Shown: piece by piece, positions 7,301 to 10,022 of the stretch
How the letters are laid out: each line of letters starts with the position of its first letter
Position numbering within the stretch: position 1 is the stretch's first letter
Source of the DNA: an uncultured Ignavibacteria bacterium
GTDB taxonomy: Bacteria > Bacteroidota > Ignavibacteria > Tepidaquicellales > Tepidaquicellaceae
NCBI GenBank assembly: GCA_937924675.1
Contig: CALEVL010000326.1
Location: 1 to 10,022 of the forward strand
Reading direction: 5' to 3'
DNA: 10,022 nucleotides
The notes under the pieces: model-generated
What the model was told of the DNA's origin: nothing
Seen by the model: the letters and a program-made list of their open reading frames with translations, nothing else
The model's database searches: none
Position numbers and translations under genes: made by a program

Positions 7301-7398
7301 GAGCTTCAGTATCCATTGTTGGCGAGCAGGGATCGGGAGTGAAAGTTGATGTCATGCTAAAATTGAAATTGCCTTTAAAACAATATTCATTGAACTGA
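4345..7398 (+). CDS. Beta-propeller sensor histidine kinase (Reg_prop / Y_Y_Y / HisKA_3 / HATPase_c)
   Basis: Membrane sensor kinase of 1017 residues. An N-terminal signal sequence (MKIIISVILLTIAFC, cleavage perhaps after VPA) is followed by two-component-regulator propeller repeats. Typical blades are FEDSKGRMWFGSFLGGL, TEDRKGIIWAGTDNGL and YADTRGNLWAGTYSGL. A Y_Y_Y domain (about 655-755, with YYYKISGVDDNW) precedes one membrane helix (about 766-787). The cytoplasmic part has the NarL-class DHp domain with phospho-acceptor H818 in DYHDELGHKLT, and a complete ATPase: N-box EAVNN (928-932), DNGKGF (from 959), GFGFRSM (from 972) and GEQGSG (from 993). The propeller presumably senses a periplasmic ligand; in Bacteroidota such sensors often respond to glycans, but the ligand here is unknown. 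ATG 4345 starts right at the signal peptide; an in-frame TTG at 4330 is an alternative. There is no fused receiver; its partner follows after 1 nt. Confidence 0.93.
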   Translation: MKIIISVILLTIAFCSEVPAAESFYSERSGLKEHFPDNNVYTMFKDSKGLVWYGTMFGLIMSDGSNYFRFSYDPNDSSSISNDDIVSIFEDSKGRMWFGSFLGGLNVYERSTGKFSRFLAERKQLTDNTVWCITEDRKGIIWAGTDNGLNKLENDTWSRFDYSNSDTLSQKVISLAADEFDNLYIGTFGSGLVVADKSRSVIKSFNLKNSASHYLDANFIRSILSIPGDGTYIGTIRRDAFFLPRENVINNDFGFTNIMSHDSSRSSDKRLTVFDFAISGQNELLIGTSHDLFKYNTAGKNSLPLSIMNALPQGQGFMSVLSPSANTVFASAYDAGLFTVDLRGGQLLKEYRKDSGNDYMGSVRKFAKHKGRLYSAGRKGIYELSDSAWRLSEINILLPGKDVSAILSSGNRLWAGVAGGLYSVDIMPNNKRVEKIAEGFLVNDLIEGINGEIIAGTSSGIKIFESGTGMLIREYKKDSSNGSGSLPDDFIISIYADTRGNLWAGTYSGLSLLEAGSNEFRHFRKIINDENSLLNNYVYSILEYEGKMYFGTAGGMSIFDGKTFRNFTQEDGLPDQVVNTLTDFNGRIITGSNFNINLFDPSTETFALISKTDDILNPSSVYVDDKNVIYFGGKNGIVSINTDAVMEESDGNGFVFSRMTYEIEGKTVSKDLAVSGLVQIPYEALNIRIFYSDENYGNHGRPTYYYKISGVDDNWTYNEQNTSMNIKKLEPGEHDILFKVVRANGSQYFSKRTLSLYVVPPFYRTPIFYFLTALAFLISSYMLFRFLAGRKIRRTIEIERARSEERDKIRYEASRDYHDELGHKLTRISIYSRNLLREIEEQKDNISKELLKIMETSSSLRESARDLIWSMDPGEDTLYDLVIRIKDFSESLLQETEMSLSVTGITENMKSIPLDMDKKRNLLLIAKEAVNNSVKYSEADKLKIEFNFDGRSFTMRIYDNGKGFLPDTNKEGFGFRSMRSRAEKIGASVSIVGEQGSGVKVDVMLKLKLPLKQYSLN

Positions 7399-7399
7399 T

Positions 7400-8017
7400 A
7401 TGATCAATATAGCTGTGATAGAAGACGACAAAGTCATAAGAGAAAATATTTGCTCCCTGTTTGAACGCACAGAAGGCATAGCATGCATCGGAGCATTTGA
7501 AAAATGTGAAGATGCATTTGAGACAATTAAGAAGGAACAGCCGGATGTTGTGCTAATGGATATCAAGCTTCCCGGAATTGACGGTATTGAAGGTATGAAG
7601 AAAATGAAATCATATCTCGAAGAGACAGACTTCATAATGCTTACTGTTCATGAAGAGAGCGAGCTCGTTTTCAAAGCTCTGAAATCAGGAGCTACAGGAT
7701 ATCTTGATAAGAGCGCATCGGAAGAAAAGATAATAGATTCTATCAGGGAAGTTTACGATGGCGGCGCGCCGATGACTTCAAGAATTGCACGGCTTGTGCT
7801 TGGCTCATTCAAGACTGAAGATGAATCAGGACTTACTGCAAGAGAAAGAGATGTCCTTGAGGCACTTGTAAACGGCAACACCTACAAGGAGATTGCTTAT
7901 AATCTCAAAATAACTGTCGGAACAGTTCGGCATCACATAAAGAGCATTTACAGAAAGTTGCATGTTCATTCAAAATCAGAAGCAGTTGCAAGAGCGTTGA
8001 AAGATAACATAGTTTGA
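7400..8017 (+). CDS. NarL/LuxR-family response regulator
   Basis: A 205-residue cytoplasmic DNA-binding response regulator, the expected partner of the kinase just upstream. The receiver (about 1-120) has the acidic pair D9/D10, phospho-acceptor D54 in LMDIKLPG, the switch threonine T82 and the conserved lysine K104 in GYLDKSAS. The C-terminal LuxR-type helix-turn-helix (about 143-200) begins LTARERDVLEAL and includes NTYKEIAYNLKITVGTVRHH, matching the GerE/LuxR family. The start ATG lies 1 nt after the kinase stop, with no Shine-Dalgarno, so translation is probably coupled and the two are one operon. All catalytic residues are present. Targets are unknown; the TGTGAGATT motif before the kinase gene and before the downstream secreted-protein gene is a candidate site. 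Confidence 0.95.
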   Translation: MINIAVIEDDKVIRENICSLFERTEGIACIGAFEKCEDAFETIKKEQPDVVLMDIKLPGIDGIEGMKKMKSYLEETDFIMLTVHEESELVFKALKSGATGYLDKSASEEKIIDSIREVYDGGAPMTSRIARLVLGSFKTEDESGLTARERDVLEALVNGNTYKEIAYNLKITVGTVRHHIKSIYRKLHVHSKSEAVARALKDNIV

Positions 8018-8071
8018 ATTTGCATCTTTGCTGATTCCTCAAGCAACAACCACTTTCCCACATTCAGCCAA

Positions 8072-8095
8072 AAGCATTGCTTCGGGAAAATTCCC
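8072..8095 (+). terminator. Weak paired stem-loops after the response regulator
   Basis: Two short palindromes are adjacent: AAGCA-T-TGCTT (8072-8082) and GGGAA-AA-TTCCC (8084-8095). Stems are 5 bp with very small loops, and only a broken T-rich stretch (ATTTCAT) follows. They might help end the two-component transcript, but this is not a canonical intrinsic terminator. Confidence 0.25.
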
Positions 8096-8168
8096 ATTTC
8101 ATACATTCCACTTTTCACTTCAGTAGAGCAGATATTTCTAATTTTCAATTTTTAATTTTTAATTGATA

Positions 8169-8182
8169 TCACATACTTGTGA
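8169..8182. promoter_or_regulatory. Candidate operator TCACA-TACT-TGTGA
   Basis: TCACATACTTGTGA is a 5-bp perfect inverted repeat around a 4-bp spacer. Its right half begins TGTGAGATT (8178-8186), which touches the candidate -33 box at 8185. The same word with a similar left half (CACACATGTGAGATT) lies before the kinase gene. Its position over the -33 box fits a regulator site, but no known protein can be assigned. Confidence 0.4.
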
Positions 8183-8184
8183 GA

Positions 8185-8215
8185 TTTACCCGCCTCTGAT
8201 TATTGTCTAATTTTG
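8185..8215 (+). promoter_or_regulatory. Bacteroidota-type promoter for the secreted VCBS protein
   Basis: TTTA (8185-8188, one mismatch to TTTG), 19 nt, then TAATTTTG (8208-8215, an exact match to TAnnTTTG). Transcription would begin near 8220, leaving an A-rich leader of about 10 nt before ATG 8230, as often seen for genes in this group that lack a Shine-Dalgarno. Confidence 0.6.
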
Positions 8216-8229
8216 TAGTAAAAAAAATT

Positions 8230-10022
8230 ATGAACACAATCAAATCTGCAATGGTCAAAGCAATAGTAGTTCTGCTCATGCTCGTTACACAATCTCTCTT
8301 CTCACAGACATTCCGGAAAGTAATAGACAATACAAATCCGGTTATCTCTGATCCGGGCAATCCAGCCAGCAGTTATACGGGCGCTGCATGGATTGATTTC
8401 AATAACGACGGACTGCTGGATTTATATGCCTGCAGGAAAGTTCTTTACAAGAATATTGGCGGTGGGAATTTTGTAAAGGTCAATACTTCGCTTAATTCAG
8501 CAGTTGCCGTATTGAGCACAACATGGGCTGATTATAACAATGATGGTTTCATAGACTGCTATGTTGTTTCAACAGTAAACTCGAATTCCGCATTGTACAA
8601 GAATAACGGAGATGAGACTTTTACGCGCATCACAACAGGCGCAATAGGCGATTCTGCTTACAGCACCGGATGGGGTTGTACCTGGGGAGATTACAACAAC
8701 GATGGATTTGCTGATCTTGTCATTGCCGCAGCAAATAATTTCGGGATTGTAAATCATCCAACCAGATTCTTTCACAATAACGGAGACGGTACGTTCACGA
8801 AAATTGATACGACACATTTTTCAGAAACACTTGCGCCATATACAGTTCCTACTTTTTCGGATTATGATATGGACGGAGACATGGATTTGTTTATAGGCAG
8901 CGGTCCTGCCGGTACACTTGCAAGAGACTTCAACTACAGAAACATGCTTGTGGAAACTGCCAATCCTTTTCTTAGCAGATTGGACACAGGAGTTCTCGGA
9001 ACCGATCTTGTTGACGGGCAGAATTACAGTTTCATTGACTATGACAATGACGGGGACCTTGATGCTTATCTAACAAACTACCGCTTTGGTACGCCTAACA
9101 ACCTTTACCGAAATGATGGAAACGGATACTATACAAAGATGACAGCAGCACAAGTGGGACGAATTGTTTCAGATTCAGGAAGTTCATTGTCAAATGTCTG
9201 GGCAGATTATGACAATGACGGTGACATTGACTGTTATGTAACAAACGATAATTCATTTACAACAAGATATTATTCAAACAACGGCAACGGTTCATTCACA
9301 AGAGTTGATTCAATTGCAGTAAGAGAAAACGGTCCGAAATACGGCGCAGTTGCAGGAGACTATGACAATGACGGTGATGTTGACCTCTATGTATCGGGCG
9401 CGATATTGACAAAGGCATTGTATGAGAATATCACCGGCAACGGGAATAAGTGGGTAACGTTGAAATGCATTGGAATGAGCACAAACAAATCTGCGATCGG
9501 AACCAGAGTGCGTGTGAAGGCAACAATAAACGGTCAGAGTGTATGGCAGCTTAGAGAGATTAATTCACAGAACAGCTTTAACTCTATGAGCATGCTCAAT
9601 GTACACTTTGGACTCGGAAACGCATCTGTGATAGATTCAATAATAGTGGAGTGGCCGCGAAGTTCACGTCAGGTATTCACGAATGTATCAGTCAACAGCA
9701 GATACAATCTAGTTGAAGGTCAGAATCTTGTTTCAGGAATTGAACCAATTGAGGGCAATATACCGGACAGATTTGAGCTTGAACAGAATTATCCAAACCC
9801 ATTCAATCCGCTTACAAAGATCGAGTTCAGTCTGAAAGCAGCCGGTGATGTAACTTTGAAAGTATATGACGGACTTGGGAGAATTGTAGAAACACTTGTA
9901 GATCAGAATCTGAGTGCCGGAAGATACTCTGTTACATTCAACGGGAATGGTCTCTCATCAGGAATTTATTTTTACAAGTTGTTATCAGAAGCCGGTGAGG
10001 CGGTACGAAAAATGTTGCTGGT
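8230..10022 (+). CDS. Secreted VCBS/FG-GAP repeat protein with ASPIC/UnbV and T9SS sorting domains (3' end cut by window)
   Basis: Open from ATG 8230 to the right edge (597 codons). A signal peptide (core AIVVLLMLVTQSLFS) sends it through Sec. Seven calcium-binding-loop motifs D-[FY]-[ND]-x-DG mark VCBS/FG-GAP propeller blades at about residues 56, 101, 154, 211, 270, 326 and 377, for example DFNNDGLLDLY and DYDNDGDVDLY. An ASPIC/UnbV domain follows (about 424-497, with GTRVRVKA and VHFGLG). A type IX sorting domain (about 513 onward) contains LEQNYPNPFNP and reaches GIYFYKLLSEAGEAVRKMLLV at the edge, so probably only one to three residues and the stop are missing. The protein should cross the outer membrane by T9SS and be attached to the surface or released. 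Its specific role is unknown; adhesion or polymer binding is a guess from the family. It has its own candidate promoter and follows the two-component operon by 212 bp. Confidence 0.92.
   Translation, partial: MNTIKSAMVKAIVVLLMLVTQSLFSQTFRKVIDNTNPVISDPGNPASSYTGAAWIDFNNDGLLDLYACRKVLYKNIGGGNFVKVNTSLNSAVAVLSTTWADYNNDGFIDCYVVSTVNSNSALYKNNGDETFTRITTGAIGDSAYSTGWGCTWGDYNNDGFADLVIAAANNFGIVNHPTRFFHNNGDGTFTKIDTTHFSETLAPYTVPTFSDYDMDGDMDLFIGSGPAGTLARDFNYRNMLVETANPFLSRLDTGVLGTDLVDGQNYSFIDYDNDGDLDAYLTNYRFGTPNNLYRNDGNGYYTKMTAAQVGRIVSDSGSSLSNVWADYDNDGDIDCYVTNDNSFTTRYYSNNGNGSFTRVDSIAVRENGPKYGAVAGDYDNDGDVDLYVSGAILTKALYENITGNGNKWVTLKCIGMSTNKSAIGTRVRVKATINGQSVWQLREINSQNSFNSMSMLNVHFGLGNASVIDSIIVEWPRSSRQVFTNVSVNSRYNLVEGQNLVSGIEPIEGNIPDRFELEQNYPNPFNPLTKIEFSLKAAGDVTLKVYDGLGRIVETLVDQNLSAGRYSVTFNGNGLSSGIYFYKLLSEAGEAVRKMLL

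Overview
The window looks like part of a chromosome from the Bacteroidota/Ignavibacteriota side of the FCB group, not a plasmid or phage. Three things point there. The last gene ends in a type IX secretion sorting domain containing NYPNPFNP, a form especially common in Ignavibacteria and their relatives. Start codons lack clear Shine-Dalgarno sequences. A good TTTG/TAnnTTTG-type (Bacteroidota sigma factor) promoter precedes the last gene. The taxon is an inference; no rRNA or tRNA is present.

Layout: 1-500 is non-coding, with an inverted repeat (182-243) and an eight-unit 10-bp tandem repeat (351-430). uvrA (501-3353, +) encodes the damage-recognition ATPase of nucleotide excision repair. 3354-4344 is an unusual, repeat-rich spacer. 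It holds a minus-strand remnant of a T9SS sorting tail, a ~440-bp array of about 21 degenerate 21-bp units with a palindromic core, and a REP doublet (REPIN-like) lying between two nearly identical 28-bp direct repeats. Then come a two-component pair, a membrane sensor kinase with a beta-propeller periplasmic domain (4345-7398) and a NarL/LuxR-type response regulator (7400-8017), separated by 1 nt. After a short spacer, a secreted VCBS/FG-GAP-repeat protein with an ASPIC/UnbV domain and a T9SS sorting domain starts at 8230 and runs off the right edge, probably within a few codons of its end.

How the genes may work together: uvrA is housekeeping and appears independent. The kinase and regulator almost certainly form one signalling unit. 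The upstream regions of the kinase gene and of the secreted protein gene share a TGTGAGATT motif at the same offset from a candidate -33 element, so both may answer to a common regulator, possibly the encoded one. No complete new system (defence, mobile or biosynthetic) is visible. The most unusual material is the repeat architecture between uvrA and the kinase gene.
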